Assembly (NCBI RefSeq): GCF_017874595.1
Contig: NZ_JAGILA010000001.1
Location: forward strand, 1,116,001-1,180,000
Length of the DNA stretch: 64,000 nt
Direction of reading: 5' to 3'
Source of the DNA: Sinorhizobium kostiense
Lineage (GTDB): Bacteria > Pseudomonadota > Alphaproteobacteria > Rhizobiales > Rhizobiaceae
A program made the translations under genes and the position numbers. The notes below the pieces were generated by a model that worked only from the letters and a program-made list of their open reading frames with translations, made no database searches and had not been told where the DNA came from. Shown piece after piece: positions 45,813-56,817 of the stretch. The stretch's first letter is position 1. Every line of letters begins with the position of its first letter.

Positions 45813-46935
45813 TATCCTGCAGGTGCCGGCGGCATCGCCGGAGACGAAAGGCCGCAGTCTTTTCCAGCTGGCACTGATCCGCTTCCGCCGCAACCGCGCG
45901 GCGATGGCCGGATGCATCATGCTGTTGCTGATTGCAATCTTCTCCTTCGTCGGTCCCTTCTTCTCACCGCACAGCTACGACCAGGTTTTCCCGTCCTATG
46001 TGACGATCGGGCCGAGCCTGGAGCCACGGCCGGATGCCTCGACGCTGCAGGAGGCGATGGAGGGTGTTGCAACGCGCGCCCGCGTCACGCTGACGGAATT
46101 CGCCGTCGAGGGCGAAACCTTCACCGCCACCGTCACATCGGAGCAGCCGATCGACCCTCGCTCGACGCGTTACTTCGATCGGGCCAACGAGTTCGAAAAC
46201 ACTTCGGTCGTCGTTACGGAAGACGACGGCCGGACGATGAAGGTTCAGGGACTGGTGGATCGCGAATACTTCCCCTTCGGGACCGATTCAAACGGCCGCG
46301 ACCTCTTGGTCCGCGTCATGCTCGGCGGGCAGATCTCGCTTGCCGTCGGCCTGCTCGCAAGCCTCGTCTCACTGGGGATCGGCGTCGTCTATGGTGCGAC
46401 CTCCGGCTATATCGGCGGGCGCGTCGACAACGTCATGATGCGTCTCGTCGAAATCCTCTACTCGCTGCCCTTTGTCTTCCTTGTCGTCGTGCTTGTCGTC
46501 TTCTTCGGCCGCAGCTTCATCCTGATCTTCCTCGTGATCGGCGCGGTCGAGTGGCTGGACATGGCGCGCATCGTGCGCGGCCAGACGCTGGCCTTGAAGC
46601 GGCGGGAGTTCGTGGGCGCCGCCCAAGCGCTCGGTCTCACGGACTGGCAGATCATCCGTCGCCACATCATTCCGAACACGATCGGGCCGGTCATCGTCTT
46701 CGTCACGGTCGTGGTGCCGAAGGTGATCCTGCTCGAGAGCTTCCTGTCCTTCCTCGGCCTCGGGGTGCAGGCGCCGTTGACGAGTTGGGGCGCACTGATC
46801 TCCGAAGGCGCAAACAACATCCAATCGGCGCCATGGCTGCTCATCTTTCCAGCCATTTTCTTCGTTGTCACGCTGTTCTCTCTGAACTTCGTCGGCGACG
46901 GCCTGCGTGATGCGCTCGATCCGAAGGACCGCTGA
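45805..46935 (+). CDS. oppC: Oligopeptide ABC transporter permease OppC, extended
   Basis: A 376-residue OppC, ~70 residues longer than E. coli OppC. The first membrane segment is at ~32-55. A ~120-residue periplasmic stretch (beta-rich; TLTEFAVEGETFTATV, VVTEDDGRTMKVQGL) follows before FGTDSNGRDLL and the transport domain with coupling loop DMARIVRGQTLALKRREFVG. The usual stretch is ~45 residues, so this is an inserted domain that may contact OppA. ATG 45805 overlaps oppB. Confidence 0.93.
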   Translation: MTDILQVPAASPETKGRSLFQLALIRFRRNRAAMAGCIMLLLIAIFSFVGPFFSPHSYDQVFPSYVTIGPSLEPRPDASTLQEAMEGVATRARVTLTEFAVEGETFTATVTSEQPIDPRSTRYFDRANEFENTSVVVTEDDGRTMKVQGLVDREYFPFGTDSNGRDLLVRVMLGGQISLAVGLLASLVSLGIGVVYGATSGYIGGRVDNVMMRLVEILYSLPFVFLVVVLVVFFGRSFILIFLVIGAVEWLDMARIVRGQTLALKRREFVGAAQALGLTDWQIIRRHIIPNTIGPVIVFVTVVVPKVILLESFLSFLGLGVQAPLTSWGALISEGANNIQSAPWLLIFPAIFFVVTLFSLNFVGDGLRDALDPKDR

Positions 46936-46936
46936 C

Positions 46937-48538
<1,602 letters not shown>

Positions 48539-48576
48539 GCCGGTGGACGGCGCATGCGGTTATCGACTGCGATTTG

Positions 48577-48627
48577 CCCCTCATCCGGCCTGCCGGCCAC
48601 CTTCTCCCCGCATGCGGGGAGAAGGGG
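48577..48627. repeat. Rhizobial palindromic intergenic repeat
   Basis: CCCCTCATCCGGCCTGCCGG leads into a perfect 24-bp palindrome at 48601-48624 (arms CTTCTCCCCGC/GCGGGGAGAAG, centre GCATGC). This CTCATCCGGCCTGCCGG-hairpin unit is widespread in intergenic DNA of rhizobia. It lies ~40 bp after the fused ATPase and may end its transcript. Confidence 0.8.
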
Positions 48628-48769
48628 ACTCGCGGCGAACGACCGGGCATTTCCGTCAACGAAGTGTTGACAATGCGTTTGTGCCCCGTGACCTTTTCTC
48701 TCGGCTCCGCAGGGCGCATTTATTCGCCAGCAACGAGCCCGGATCAAGCGGGCAGAAAGGCAGCGAGAA

Positions 48770-49702
48770 ATGCTCGACCAGATCAAAGGCCTGCATCACG
48801 TCACCTCGATGGCGGAAGACGCCCGCACCAACAACAGTTTCTTCACGAACACCCTCGGTCTTCGCCGCGTCAAGAAGACGGTGAATTTCGACGCGCCCGA
48901 CGTCTACCATCTCTATTACGGCGACGAGATCGGCACGCCAGGCACGGTGATGACCTATTTCCCGTTTCCGCAAATGCCGCGCGGCCGCGCCGGCACCGGC
49001 GAAGTGGGCACCACCGTCTTCTCTGTGCCGCAAGGATCACTCGGCTTCTGGTCGGATAGACTGGCGGCGCTAGGGGTCGACGGGCTGAAGCAAGAGGAGG
49101 CCTTCGGTGAGAAGCGCCTGAACTTCGCCGGTCCGGATGGCGATGGTTTCGCGCTCGTCGAGGTCCGCGATGATCCGCGGGCATCCTGGACCGGGGGCGG
49201 GATATCCGAGGATCATGCGATCCGCGGCTTCCATTCGGTCGCCATGCGGTTGCGCGATAATGGTGCGACGGCCGAATTGCTCAAGTTCATGGGGTACGAA
49301 GAGCTCGATCGCAAGGACGGGGTCACACGGCTGATCGTCCCGGGCAGCAACGGCGCGGGTCTCATCGACCTCGAGACGATGCCGAACGTCAACCGCGCTC
49401 AGCAGGGTGCTGGATCGGTCCACCACGTCGCCTTCGCTGTCGAGAACCGTGAAAAGCAGCTCGAAGTGCGCAAGGCACTGGTCGATACCGGCTATCACGT
49501 CACGCCGGTCATCGACCGCGACTATTTCTGGGCGATCTATTTCCGCACACCCGGCGGCGTGCTGTTCGAGGTCGCCACCAACGAGCCGGGCTTCGACCGG
49601 GACGAGGATGTCGCCCATCTAGGCGAGGCGTTGAAACTGCCGCAACAGCACAAGCACCTGCGGCCGATTCTCGAAAGCCATCTGCAAAAGCTCGAGGATT
49701 AG
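48770..49702 (+). CDS. VOC-family ring-cleaving dioxygenase (MhqO-like)
   Basis: A 310-residue protein made of two vicinal-oxygen-chelate modules: IKGLHHVTSMAEDARTNNSF and AIRGFHSVAMRL carry metal His residues, SVHHVAFAV repeats the pattern, and LFEVATNEPGF supplies the Glu ligand. This is the family of B. subtilis MhqO/MhqA/MhqE, which open hydroquinone-type rings and respond to quinone stress. An MhqD-like hydrolase gene follows 70 bp downstream, as in B. subtilis. Substrate not proven. Confidence 0.85.
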   Translation: MLDQIKGLHHVTSMAEDARTNNSFFTNTLGLRRVKKTVNFDAPDVYHLYYGDEIGTPGTVMTYFPFPQMPRGRAGTGEVGTTVFSVPQGSLGFWSDRLAALGVDGLKQEEAFGEKRLNFAGPDGDGFALVEVRDDPRASWTGGGISEDHAIRGFHSVAMRLRDNGATAELLKFMGYEELDRKDGVTRLIVPGSNGAGLIDLETMPNVNRAQQGAGSVHHVAFAVENREKQLEVRKALVDTGYHVTPVIDRDYFWAIYFRTPGGVLFEVATNEPGFDRDEDVAHLGEALKLPQQHKHLRPILESHLQKLED

Positions 49703-49772
49703 GCGGAAACTAGCCCTTCCTATCGTCCGCGCGCGGGGAGGCAGTCGCAAGAGCAGCGGTAAGGAGATGACA

Positions 49773-50375
49773 ATGGCCAACCACGGCTATGTACACAAGT
49801 TGAAGGCCGGCAAGCCCGGCAGTCCGATTCTCGTCGTGCTGCACGGCACCGGTGGCGACGAGAACCAGTTCTTCGGCTTTGGGGCCGAGTTGCTGCCTGA
49901 TGCAACCATCGTCGCGCCGCGCGGCGACGTGTCGGAACATGGCGCCGCCAGGTTCTTCAAGCGTACCGGTGAGGGCGTCTATGACATGGCGGACCTCGCC
50001 CGCGCCACGCGGAAGATGGCGAGCTTTGTCAAGGCGCTCGCGGCCGAGCATGGAGCCTCTGAGATCATCGGCCTCGGCTATTCGAACGGAGCCAATATTC
50101 TCGCCAATGTGCTGGTCGAAGAGGGTGTGTTCGGCAGGGCAGTGCTGATGCATCCGCTGATCCCGTTCAAGCCGAGAGCCAATCCGGAGCTTGCAGACCG
50201 GAGGATATTGATCACCGCCGGCGGGCGCGACCCGATCTGCCCAGCGCCGCTGACGCAAGCGCTCGCTGACTATTTCACATCACAGAAGGCGGTAGTTGCG
50301 CTCGAGTGGCATTCGGGCGGTCACGACATCCGCCAGAACGAAATCGCGGCGATCGGGCGCTTCGTAGAGAAGTGA
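49773..50375 (+). CDS. Alpha/beta hydrolase (MhqD-like carboxylesterase)
   Basis: A 200-residue cytoplasmic hydrolase. ILVVLHGTGGDENQFFGF forms the oxyanion region, GLGYSNGANIL holds the nucleophile Ser (G-x-S-x-G), GGRDPICP the Asp, and SGGHDIRQNE the His. It resembles MhqD, paired with MhqO in hydroquinone or azo-compound resistance. AAGGAG at 49761-49766 fixes ATG 49773 rather than 49767. It may cleave the ester or lactone left by the dioxygenase. Confidence 0.87.
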   Translation: MANHGYVHKLKAGKPGSPILVVLHGTGGDENQFFGFGAELLPDATIVAPRGDVSEHGAARFFKRTGEGVYDMADLARATRKMASFVKALAAEHGASEIIGLGYSNGANILANVLVEEGVFGRAVLMHPLIPFKPRANPELADRRILITAGGRDPICPAPLTQALADYFTSQKAVVALEWHSGGHDIRQNEIAAIGRFVEK

Positions 50376-50410
50376 TCGGGCACTTGACCACCGCTTGAAC
50401 TTGAGAGCAC

Positions 50411-50441
50411 GATAGACTAAGTTTACTGAACTTAGTCTATC
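50411..50441. promoter_or_regulatory. 31-bp inverted repeat, toxin-antitoxin operator
   Basis: Perfect 13-bp arms GATAGACTAAGTT (50411-50423) and AACTTAGTCTATC (50429-50441) around TACTG. It lies directly upstream of the antitoxin start. Phd/YefM antitoxins with their toxins repress their own promoter through such palindromes, so this is very likely the autoregulatory operator. Confidence 0.8.
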
Positions 50442-50458
50442 CTGTGTCAGGATCATCG

Positions 50459-50698
50459 GTGGAAACGATCAATATTCATGAGGCGAAGACTCATTTGTCG
50501 CGGTTGGTTGAGAAGGCTGCGCGCGGCGAGGCTTTCATCATTGCAAAGGCGGGAAAGCCCATGGTGAAGGTTGTGCCGATCGACCAACCGCCAGAGGGCG
50601 AAAAGCGCCGCCTTGGCTTTCTCGCGGGCCAGATCAGGGTTCCGGAGGATTTCGATCGGATGGGCAGCGATGAGATCGAGAAGCTGTTCGGCGAATGA
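50459..50698 (+). CDS. Phd/YefM family antitoxin
   Basis: A 79-residue antitoxin. VETINIHEAKTHLSRLVEKA is the DNA-binding/dimer fold of Phd/YefM, GEAFIIAKAGKPMVKVVPI the second strand pair, and the acidic C-terminus (DFDRMGSDEIEKLFGE) should wrap the toxin. GTG 50459 has CAGGA 6 bp before it; GTG 50444 has no site. Its stop overlaps the PIN toxin ATG (ATGA). Confidence 0.9.
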   Translation: METINIHEAKTHLSRLVEKAARGEAFIIAKAGKPMVKVVPIDQPPEGEKRRLGFLAGQIRVPEDFDRMGSDEIEKLFGE

Positions 50699-51081
50699 AT
50701 ATTCTTCTCGACACGCATATTCTTCTTTGGGCGGCCGGTGATCCCAACCGCTTGCCGGACGAGGCGCGAGCGATGATCAACGACCCTGAGAACGCACTCT
50801 ATTTCAGCGCGGCGAGTCTGTGGGAGGTCGCCATTAAACGGGGGCTCGGGCGGGCGGATTTTGAAGTGGATCCGCGAATTCTGCGGCGTGGCCTGCTCGA
50901 TAACGGCTATGAGGAACTGGCAGTAACCGGCGCTCATGCGATCGCAATCGACCAACTGCCGCAGATCCACAAGGATCCTTTCGATCGCATACTTGTAGCC
51001 CAGATGATTGTCGAAGGGTTGAGTTTGCTCACTTCGGACGAGGTCGTAGGGCGTTACCCCGGCCCGATCCGTGTTGTCTGA
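50695..51081 (+). CDS. PIN-domain toxin (VapC-like ribonuclease)
   Basis: A 128-residue PIN protein. The acidic site is visible as Asp6 in LLDTHILLW, the Glu in SLWEVAIKRGLG near residue 43, and DPFDRILVAQ near residue 98, ending TSDE. VapC toxins cleave tRNA or rRNA when freed from the antitoxin. The ATGA overlap keeps it coupled to the Phd-type antitoxin. This Phd-PIN pairing is common in alphaproteobacteria. Confidence 0.93.
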   Translation: MNILLDTHILLWAAGDPNRLPDEARAMINDPENALYFSAASLWEVAIKRGLGRADFEVDPRILRRGLLDNGYEELAVTGAHAIAIDQLPQIHKDPFDRILVAQMIVEGLSLLTSDEVVGRYPGPIRVV

Positions 51082-51084
51082 TCC

Positions 51085-52197
51085 TCACTCCAACCGTCGC
51101 CGGAAGAGCCAGGCGGCCGACGAGAGCGTGACGACGGCGATGAGACAGAGCGGCACGGTCTGACGCGCGACCTCGGCAACCGGCAGATCCTTGAGGAACA
51201 CGCCTTTGACGATCACCAGGAAATAGCGCAGCGGGTTGACCAGCGTTACCGGCTGCAGCCAGGCCGGCATGTTCTCGATCGGGGTGGCGAAGCCGGAAAG
51301 CAGCATCGCCGGCACCATGAACAGGAAGGCCCCGAGGATAGCCTGCTGCTGGGTCATAGAGAGCGCCGAGATGAAGAGGCCGACGCCGACGACCGCGGCG
51401 AGGTAGAAGATGGCGCTGCCGTAGAGCAGGAAAAGGGACCCACGCAGCGGCACGACGAAGACGAAGACCGCGGCGAGAATATAGATCGTGATGTGGAAAA
51501 GCCCGATCATCATCGGCGGGATGAGCTTGCCGAGGAGAATCTCGTGCGTGCGCAGCGGCGAGACGATCAGCTGATCGAAGGTGCCGAGCTCCCGTTCGCG
51601 GGCGACGGACAAGGCGGTGACAATCAGTCCAATCAGCAGTGCGATGCTGGCGACGAGGTTCGGCACCATGAACCACTGGTAGATGAGGTTGGGATTGAAC
51701 CAGTTGCGCGCCTCGACGGTGACCGCCATGGGGGCCGCGTGCTCTCCGGCCGGCGTTTCGGCGGCAAGCGCGCCGATAATGCGGCTGAGATAGCCGGAGA
51801 CGATCTGCGAGGCATTGGACCGCCGCCCATCGAGGATCACCTGCACTTCCGCCGGCCGTCCAGCTTCGATGTCGCGCGAGAAGCTGGGGCCGATCTCCAG
51901 CGCCGCCAGTACCCGCTGGCTGTCGATCGCCAGGCGGACGTCGTTGGGGCTGTTCGCAAGGCTGATCGAGCGAAACGTGGGGGAGCCGCCGATCTGCTGC
52001 ACCAGCTCCCGACCCCAGTGACCGCTGTCGCGGTTCAGCACCATGAGATCGACGTTCTTCACCTCGAGCGTCGCGGCATAGGCGAAGACAAGCAGCTGGA
52101 CTATCGGCGGGCCGACGAGGATGAGCCGAGCCCTTGGATCGCGCAGCACTGCCAGCAGCTCCTTCACAATCAACGCTTTCAGCCGCGCCCACCACAT
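51085..52197 (-). CDS. ABC-2 type efflux permease (YbhR-like)
   Basis: A 370-residue permease with one N-terminal membrane helix (LILVGPPIVQLLVFAYAATL), a ~150-residue periplasmic domain, and five C-terminal helices. RERELGTFDQLIVSPLRTHEILLGK is the ABC-2 coupling region. It pairs with the YbhS-like permease one base upstream to form the channel for the double ATPase. ATG 52197 (MWWARLKALIVKE) is preferred because upstream codons overlap the previous gene. Last gene of the efflux operon, tail-to-tail with the toxin gene. Confidence 0.9.
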   Translation of the reverse strand: MWWARLKALIVKELLAVLRDPRARLILVGPPIVQLLVFAYAATLEVKNVDLMVLNRDSGHWGRELVQQIGGSPTFRSISLANSPNDVRLAIDSQRVLAALEIGPSFSRDIEAGRPAEVQVILDGRRSNASQIVSGYLSRIIGALAAETPAGEHAAPMAVTVEARNWFNPNLIYQWFMVPNLVASIALLIGLIVTALSVARERELGTFDQLIVSPLRTHEILLGKLIPPMMIGLFHITIYILAAVFVFVVPLRGSLFLLYGSAIFYLAAVVGVGLFISALSMTQQQAILGAFLFMVPAMLLSGFATPIENMPAWLQPVTLVNPLRYFLVIVKGVFLKDLPVAEVARQTVPLCLIAVVTLSSAAWLFRRRLE

Positions 52198-52198
52198 T

Positions 52199-53347
52199 TC
52201 AGCCGATCCTTTTTCGGGTGCTGCGGGCCGCAAGCAGGAAGAAGATGCTGCCGATCGCAAGCATGACCGCGATCGCGCGGCCGAACATCGGCCAGATGTC
52301 GCCGGCCAGGAAGACCGTCTGCAAGCTGGGAATGAGGTAGCGCGCCGGCACGACGTAGGTGATCCATTGGATGACGGTGGGCATCGAATTGATCTCGAAG
52401 AGAAATCCGGAGAGCAGGAATGAAGGCAGGAAGCCGGAGATCAGAGCGAGCTGCGAGGCAAGGAACTGGTTCTTGGTGGCAGCCGAAATCAGCAATCCTT
52501 GTCCGAGCGCCGGCATCAGGAAGCTTGCTGACAGCACGTAAAGAGCGGTGACCGATCCGCGGAAAGGGACGCCGAAGAGGAACACCGCGAGCAGCACGCA
52601 AAGCGTCATCGAGGCCAGCCCGAGAATGAAATAGGGCAAAAGTTTGCCGGTGAGCAGTTCCGCGGCCGTCACGGGGGTCGCCATCATCGCCTCCATCGTG
52701 CCGCGCTCCCATTCTCGGGCAACGACGAGGGAGGTGAGCAGCGTCCCGACAAGCGTCATGACGATCGCGATCGAGCCCGGGACAAGGAAATTGCGACTCG
52801 TCAGCTGCGGATTGAACCAGAAGCGCTGCTCGACGGCGATTGCCGGGGGCCTGGCCTTGCCCTCGCTCGACCGCTGGCGTTCCCAATTGGCAGCCGCGGC
52901 TTGCGCATAGTTCTGGACGAAACTCGCCGTATTCGGCTCGGAACCGTCGACGATCACCTGGACCGCCGGGTGGCGTGCGGCCGCATGATCGGCGGCAAAG
53001 GTTGCCGGAACGACCACGATCCCGCGCACTCGGCCAAGCGCGAGGTCATCGTCGAATTCGCGGCGATCGCGGCCCTGGGTGACGGCGAAATAGCGCGACG
53101 CCGTAAAACTCGCCGCGAGGTCGCGCGTAAGCGGCGTTTCCTCCTCGACCACGAGGCTGATCCGCGTCCGGGTGGTATCGAGCGAAACGCCGTAACCGAA
53201 GAGGAACAGCAGGATCATGGGCAGGACGAAGGCGATCAGGATGCTGCTCGGATCGCGCAGGATCTGATAGCTTTCCTTGCGCATGAGCGCGACGAAGCGC
53301 CGCCTGCCGCCGACGCGCCCCCGATCGCTCCACGCCTTCGCTCTCAT
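52199..53347 (-). CDS. ABC-2 type efflux permease (YbhS-like)
   Basis: A 382-residue permease with helix 1 at ~35-55 (ILIAFVLPMILLFLFGYG), a periplasmic domain, and the conserved VVAREWERGTMEAMMATPVT region before five helices. It matches E. coli YbhS in layout and position. Its ATG overlaps the ATPase stop by 4 bp. With the YbhR-like partner it would export drugs or other amphipaths. Confidence 0.9.
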   Translation of the reverse strand: MRAKAWSDRGRVGGRRRFVALMRKESYQILRDPSSILIAFVLPMILLFLFGYGVSLDTTRTRISLVVEEETPLTRDLAASFTASRYFAVTQGRDRREFDDDLALGRVRGIVVVPATFAADHAAARHPAVQVIVDGSEPNTASFVQNYAQAAAANWERQRSSEGKARPPAIAVEQRFWFNPQLTSRNFLVPGSIAIVMTLVGTLLTSLVVAREWERGTMEAMMATPVTAAELLTGKLLPYFILGLASMTLCVLLAVFLFGVPFRGSVTALYVLSASFLMPALGQGLLISAATKNQFLASQLALISGFLPSFLLSGFLFEINSMPTVIQWITYVVPARYLIPSLQTVFLAGDIWPMFGRAIAVMLAIGSIFFLLAARSTRKRIG

Positions 53348-55089
53348 GCCGCCTCCTCCGCCTCAGAGGCCCCGATGAGGGCGATGAAGGCGTCCTCCAT
53401 CGTCGGATCGGGAAGGTCCTCGCGGACAATGCGCGACTTCATCTCGTCGGGCGAGCCGAGAGCGATCGACCGGCCGCGATAAATCAGCGAAATGCGGTCG
53501 CAATATTCCGCCTCGTCCATGAAATGGGTGGTGACGAGCACGGTCACGCCCTTTTCAACGAGGCCGTTGATATGGGTCCAAAATTCCCGCCGGGTAATCG
53601 GATCGACGCCGGAGGTCGGCTCGTCGAGAAAGAGCACCTCCGGCTCGTGCAGCACGGCACAGGCAAGTGCCAGCCGCTGTTTGAGGCCGAGCGGCAGGTC
53701 CTTTGCCGACAAGTCGAGGATTGGTCGAAAATCGAAGATTTCCTTCATAAGCTCGATGCGTTCGCGTTTCGTTATGCCAGAAAGCCCGTAGACCCCGGCA
53801 AAGAAATTCAGGTTCTGGATGACGCTCAAATCGCCATAGAGGGAGAATTTCTGGGCCATGTAGCCGAGCCGGTTGCGCGCCTCGGGCGCGTCGCGGCGCA
53901 AATCGAAGCCGGCGACGCGCCCCTCGCCGGCGCTCGGCTTCAGAAGGCCGCACAGCATCTTGAAGGTGGTCGACTTGCCGGCGCCGTTGGGCCCAAGCAG
54001 GCCGAAAATCTCGCCGCGGGGGATATCGAAGGTGATGTCGGCGGCGGCGGTGAAATCGCCGAAGCGCTTCGTCAGCCCGCGCGCCTCAATGACCGGCTTG
54101 CCATCCCCGACGGCGAAGGAGCGCTGTGTCTCCGCCAGTTTCGAACGGCCGCCCGGGCCACCGCCGAGCATGTCGATGAAGGCGTCCTCGAAGCGCGGCG
54201 GCGTGGCGGCGGTGCGGCTGGAGGCAACACTCTCGTCCTCACCGAGGGGAGGGGTGACGCCCGGCTTCATGACGAGGCGGATGGCCTCGCCCTGGATCAC
54301 CCCATCGACGACGCCTTCGCGCTCGAGCAGGCGTGCCAGCCGGTGCCGTCGGCGGCCGTCGGTGCCGGAGAGGCGAAAGACACGATCCTCCACTCTGGCG
54401 GTCATTTCTCGGGGCGGGCCGGAAAACAGAAGCCTGCCCTGGTTGAGCAGGAATACGTGATCGCAAGCCTCCGCTTCCTCGAGATACGCAGTCGACCAGA
54501 TGACGCCGATGCCTTCCTCGGTCAAATTCTCGACCATCCGCCAAAGGTCGCGCCTGGAAATCGGATCGACGCCGACGCCCGGCTCGTCGAGGAGCAGCAA
54601 TTGCGGTTTGCGCAGGAGCGCGCAGGCGAGCCCGAGCTTCTGCTTCATGCCTCCGGAAAGTTTGCCGGCGAGGCGCGTCGTGAAGCGGGCAAGATCGGTA
54701 AACTGGAGCAGTTCAGCGAAGGTTCGGTCGCGCTCTCCTTTCGCCAATCCGCGCAGGTCGGCATAGAGTTCGAGGTTTTCCTGTACCGACAGATCTTCGT
54801 AAAGGCCAAAGCGCTGCGGCATGTAGCCGACTGCGGCCTGTATCGCGGCCGGTTGCCGGCGGGTGTCGTAGCCGAGCACCTCGACCGTGCCCTCGTCTGG
54901 AAGCATGAGCCCGGTCATCAGCCGGATCAGTGTCGTCTTCCCGGCGCCGTCCGGTCCGACGAGCCCGGTGATCCGTCCGCCTCGCACAATGCCTTCGATC
55001 CCGTCAAGTGCAGGCGGTGCGCGACCGAACCGCTTGGTGACAGCTGTCAACCGGACAAAGGGGGCACTATCGACGCCCGCGGCTGACAT
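53344..55089 (-). CDS. Double ATP-binding subunit of ABC efflux pump (YbhF-like)
   Basis: A 581-residue protein with two ATPase domains. The first (~10-240) has Walker A GPDGAGKTT, signature LSGGMKQKLGLACAL and Walker B LLLLDEPGVGVD. The second (~325-560) has GPNGAGKST, the degenerate signature LPLGLKQRLALACAV and VLFLDEPTSGVD. ATG 55089 overlaps the HlyD-like stop (ATGA). It drives the two downstream permeases, as YbhF does in E. coli. Confidence 0.92.
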   Translation of the reverse strand: MSAAGVDSAPFVRLTAVTKRFGRAPPALDGIEGIVRGGRITGLVGPDGAGKTTLIRLMTGLMLPDEGTVEVLGYDTRRQPAAIQAAVGYMPQRFGLYEDLSVQENLELYADLRGLAKGERDRTFAELLQFTDLARFTTRLAGKLSGGMKQKLGLACALLRKPQLLLLDEPGVGVDPISRRDLWRMVENLTEEGIGVIWSTAYLEEAEACDHVFLLNQGRLLFSGPPREMTARVEDRVFRLSGTDGRRRHRLARLLEREGVVDGVIQGEAIRLVMKPGVTPPLGEDESVASSRTAATPPRFEDAFIDMLGGGPGGRSKLAETQRSFAVGDGKPVIEARGLTKRFGDFTAAADITFDIPRGEIFGLLGPNGAGKSTTFKMLCGLLKPSAGEGRVAGFDLRRDAPEARNRLGYMAQKFSLYGDLSVIQNLNFFAGVYGLSGITKRERIELMKEIFDFRPILDLSAKDLPLGLKQRLALACAVLHEPEVLFLDEPTSGVDPITRREFWTHINGLVEKGVTVLVTTHFMDEAEYCDRISLIYRGRSIALGSPDEMKSRIVREDLPDPTMEDAFIALIGASEAEEAA

Positions 55090-56093
55090 CACGATACCTC
55101 CCCGGGCGGCAGGTGCACCGTCACCGGCATGCCCTGGCGCAGATCCAGGCCCGGATCGGCCACGATGATCCGCAGCCGATAGACGAGATCGGTTCTGAGC
55201 TCCGGCGTTTCCACCGATTTTGGCGTGAACTCCGCGACAGGCGAAATGAATCCGACGGTCGCCTCGTAACCGCGGGCCGGGTTGGTGTCGGACGTTACCT
55301 TGACCTTCATTCCCGGACGGACGCGGCCGAGATCGGGTTCGCCGACATAGGCGCGGACCCATACTGGCTTCGTCAGTGAAAGAACATAGATGCTGTCCGA
55401 CGGGGAAACGATTGCGCCCACTTCGCGCACACGGGACAACACGATGCCGTCATTTGGGGAACGAAGCTCCGTGTCCGCGAGTGCAGTACGGGCGCTCGCC
55501 ACCCTGGCGGCCGCGGCATCGACCTGCGCCTCCGCTGCAGCTATGTCCTCGGCACGACTGCCCTCCTCCAAAAGTGAGACGGCCTCGCGCGCCGATGCGG
55601 CGCGGGCGGTGGCCGTCGCCCGTGCTGCGCTGGCCTGGTCCAGCTCTGCCTGCGAGATCGTGCCGGCCGGGCGCAGCCGCTCGGCGCGCTCATAGGCTAG
55701 CTCGGCATTTCTAAGCTCGGCGAGCCGCTCCTCATGGGTGGCCCGCGCTTGGGCGATTTCGCTCTTCCGGGCGCCCGCCTTCAGCTTGGCAAGCGTCGCG
55801 CGCAGCGCATCCGCTTCCGCTTCCGCAGCGTCCAGCGCCTGCTGGAACGGGTCCGGGTCAAGCCGGGCCATCAGGTCGCCGGCCTTTACGGCATCGCCTT
55901 CGTCGACGCTGAGTTCGGCGATGCGCCCGCTAACCCGAAATCCGAGCGACACCTGCCTTATGTCGACATTGCCATAAAGCACGGTATTCCGGCTTGTCTC
56001 CTCCCAGCCGAGGCGGCTCGGAAGGTCGAACCACCAGCCTCCGGCGAGCACTGCCGCGAGGAGGAGCAGTACTATGATGGCGGCTTTCCTCAT
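55089..56093 (-). CDS. HlyD-family periplasmic adaptor (YbhG-like)
   Basis: A 334-residue membrane-fusion protein. One N-terminal anchor ([19 protein letters not shown]) is followed by a lipoyl half ([26 protein letters not shown]), a long Ala/Glu/Arg coiled-coil hairpin (~90-220), the second lipoyl half ([20 protein letters not shown]), and a beta-barrel. It bridges the inner-membrane pump to an outer-membrane channel encoded elsewhere. ATG 56093 overlaps the TetR gene stop. Confidence 0.93.
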   Translation of the reverse strand: MRKAAIIVLLLLAAVLAGGWWFDLPSRLGWEETSRNTVLYGNVDIRQVSLGFRVSGRIAELSVDEGDAVKAGDLMARLDPDPFQQALDAAEAEADALRATLAKLKAGARKSEIAQARATHEERLAELRNAELAYERAERLRPAGTISQAELDQASAARATATARAASAREAVSLLEEGSRAEDIAAAEAQVDAAAARVASARTALADTELRSPNDGIVLSRVREVGAIVSPSDSIYVLSLTKPVWVRAYVGEPDLGRVRPGMKVKVTSDTNPARGYEATVGFISPVAEFTPKSVETPELRTDLVYRLRIIVADPGLDLRQGMPVTVHLPPGEVS

Positions 56094-56794
56094 GACTGCC
56101 GATCCTTCTCCGCGCCGAGCACGTGGACGAGCTCGGCCGCATGGGATTGCAGGATCTCGAGTTCCCGCGGTCCGGAGCTTTCCCATTCGAGCTGGGCAAA
56201 GACGGCGGCATGCGCGGTACGGAATACCAGGATGCTGCCGACGAAGGACAGCGTCCTCAGCTTGATGTGCTGTGACCCCGGATCATCGTTCAGGATGGCG
56301 CCGATCAATCGACGCGCCATCTCGATCATCGGCCGCATGACCTGGCCGTAGATCCGCCGAAAAGCTTCCGTCGGCTCCATCTGCTCGCGAATGATGAACC
56401 GCGCCCAGCTTTCGGATCGGTCGCTGACGAAGAGAACGATCATCCGCTGGGCCATCTGCGTGAGGAAGCCGCGCGCCTCTGCGGAGGCCATCTGTTCGCC
56501 CTTCCGGTCAAGTTCGTCAAAGCGGCGCGCAAGGGTGGTGCGAAGGTCGGCGACGTGGCCGCCGATCAGCAAGGCGAGATGCTCGGCCGCGGCGATGAAG
56601 AGGCCTTCCTTGCCGCCGAAATAATAGGGGATCGCCTGCAGATTGACGCCCGCCGCATCGGCGAGCTTTCGGGTTGTTGCCCCGTCGAAGCCGTAGCGCC
56701 CGAAGACATCGATAGCGGCGTTCAGAAGCTTGTCGCGCGTGGCGTCACCGCGGGGCTGTGCAATGGGATCAGTTTTTGTCATGGCGTTCATCAT
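56090..56794 (-). CDS. TetR family regulator (CecR-like)
   Basis: A 234-residue TetR protein: helix-turn-helix [40 protein letters not shown] at residues ~15-65, and a C-terminal ligand domain. The order regulator-YbhG-YbhF-YbhS-YbhR is identical to the E. coli cecR operon, so this is probably its own operon's repressor. A perfect 11-bp palindrome lies just upstream of the start. ATG 56791 and 56782 are alternative starts. Confidence 0.9.
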   Translation of the reverse strand: MMNAMTKTDPIAQPRGDATRDKLLNAAIDVFGRYGFDGATTRKLADAAGVNLQAIPYYFGGKEGLFIAAAEHLALLIGGHVADLRTTLARRFDELDRKGEQMASAEARGFLTQMAQRMIVLFVSDRSESWARFIIREQMEPTEAFRRIYGQVMRPMIEMARRLIGAILNDDPGSQHIKLRTLSFVGSILVFRTAHAAVFAQLEWESSGPRELEILQSHAAELVHVLGAEKDRQS

Positions 56795-56806
56795 GCATCA
56801 CTCACA

Positions 56807-56817
56807 TGACTAAGTCA
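56807..56817. promoter_or_regulatory. Candidate TetR operator
   Basis: TGACTAAGTCA, a perfect 11-bp palindrome 13-23 bp upstream of the TetR ATG, overlapping a minus-strand TTGACT that could be a -35 box. Position suggests autoregulation. Confidence 0.5.
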
